Shown in pieces: positions 58,251 through 58,323 of a DNA stretch of 58,323 bases. Position 1 is the stretch's first letter; each line of letters starts with the position of its first letter. Below the pieces are notes generated by a model that searched no databases, was not told where the DNA came from, and worked only from the letters and a program-made list of their open reading frames with translations. The translations under genes were made by a program, and so were the position numbers. Location: assembly GCF_001975985.1 (NCBI RefSeq), contig NZ_MTQF01000018.1, positions 1 to 58,323 on the forward strand, given 5' to 3'. Source of the stretch: [Flexibacter] sp. ATCC 35103. Its GTDB lineage: Bacteria > Bacteroidota > Bacteroidia > Flavobacteriales > Flavobacteriaceae.

Positions 58251-58283
58251 AAACCTGACAGGTTTTTAAAACCTGTCAGGTTT
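58251..58283. repeat. REP-like palindrome, copy 3
   Basis: Perfect 33-bp palindrome with AAACCTGACAGG and CCTGTCAGGTTT arms (58251-58262, 58272-58283), 36 bp after the lactonase stop. It may also weaken or end the transcript, but has no clear T-run. Confidence 0.85.
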
Positions 58284-58323
58284 GCGTTGACGATAAAAAA
58301 TAATAATAAAAAAACAGGCTGTC

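Overview
The window looks like a chromosomal segment of a Flavobacterium or close relative (Bacteroidota). It is AT-rich and carries two SusC/SusD outer-membrane pairs with ECF sigma/FecR regulators, a GldFG-type ABC system, FecR-associated C-terminal (DUF4974-like) domains, TAnnTTTG-type promoters, and many short palindromic intergenic repeats. I see no tRNA, rRNA, transposase, integrase, phage gene or CRISPR array.

Layout. 1-3071 (minus): a dienelactone hydrolase-family protein, a DUF3861-like protein and a LytS/LytTR-type two-component pair. 3337-9091 (plus): a complete RND efflux operon (lipoprotein adaptor, inner-membrane pump, outer-membrane lipoprotein channel). 9316-9816: a small secreted protein with a charged tail. 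10028-22912 (minus), 'locus A': ECF sigma, FecR, SusC, SusD, ABC ATPase, fused GldF/GldG-like permease and M16 peptidase in one direction. 23252-26754: a Nudix-type regulator divergent from a GH3 glycosidase. 26833-28555: a LysR regulator divergent from an MBL-fold hydrolase. 28755-45437, 'locus B': ECF sigma divergent from FecR, then SusC, SusD, two TlpA-like thioredoxins, an M16 peptidase, DsbD and a cysteine-desulfurase-like enzyme. 45518-58215: two divergent operons. The plus operon encodes four or five steps of non-phosphorylative L-fucose oxidation (L-fucose dehydrogenase, L-fuconolactonase, a 2-keto-3-deoxy-fuconate dehydrogenase-like SDR, an FAH-family hydrolase and a zinc alcohol dehydrogenase). 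The minus operon holds two solute-binding-protein homologues without signal peptides, interleaved with two class III CoA-transferases, then a Gfo/Idh oxidoreductase, a MaoC hydratase and a FucP-like transporter.

Main points. (1) Both SusC start regions carry, on the opposite strand, a promoter-like element whose -7 box begins exactly at the first base of the susC start codon, followed 70-80 nt later by a terminator hairpin. This predicts a pair of antisense small RNAs like those known for ECF-regulated PULs in Bacteroides. (2) Locus B joins an outer-membrane import pair to disulfide reduction, proteolysis and cysteine desulfuration; I infer uptake of disulfide-containing peptide or another sulfur source. 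(3) Locus A joins TonB-dependent import to an M16 peptidase and an ABC system, recalling the Fus protein-import logic of Pectobacterium. (4) The overlapping SBP-CoAT-CoAT-SBP operon has no ABC permease or ATPase and predicts cytoplasmic binding proteins; I cannot name its function. (5) A 28-bp element is repeated in inverted orientation (27/28 identical) on both sides of the divergent promoter region between that operon and the fucose operon, so the two are probably co-regulated.

Intergenic regions are heavily colonised by dispersed palindromic repeats. In at least two places these reach into the 3' ends of genes.
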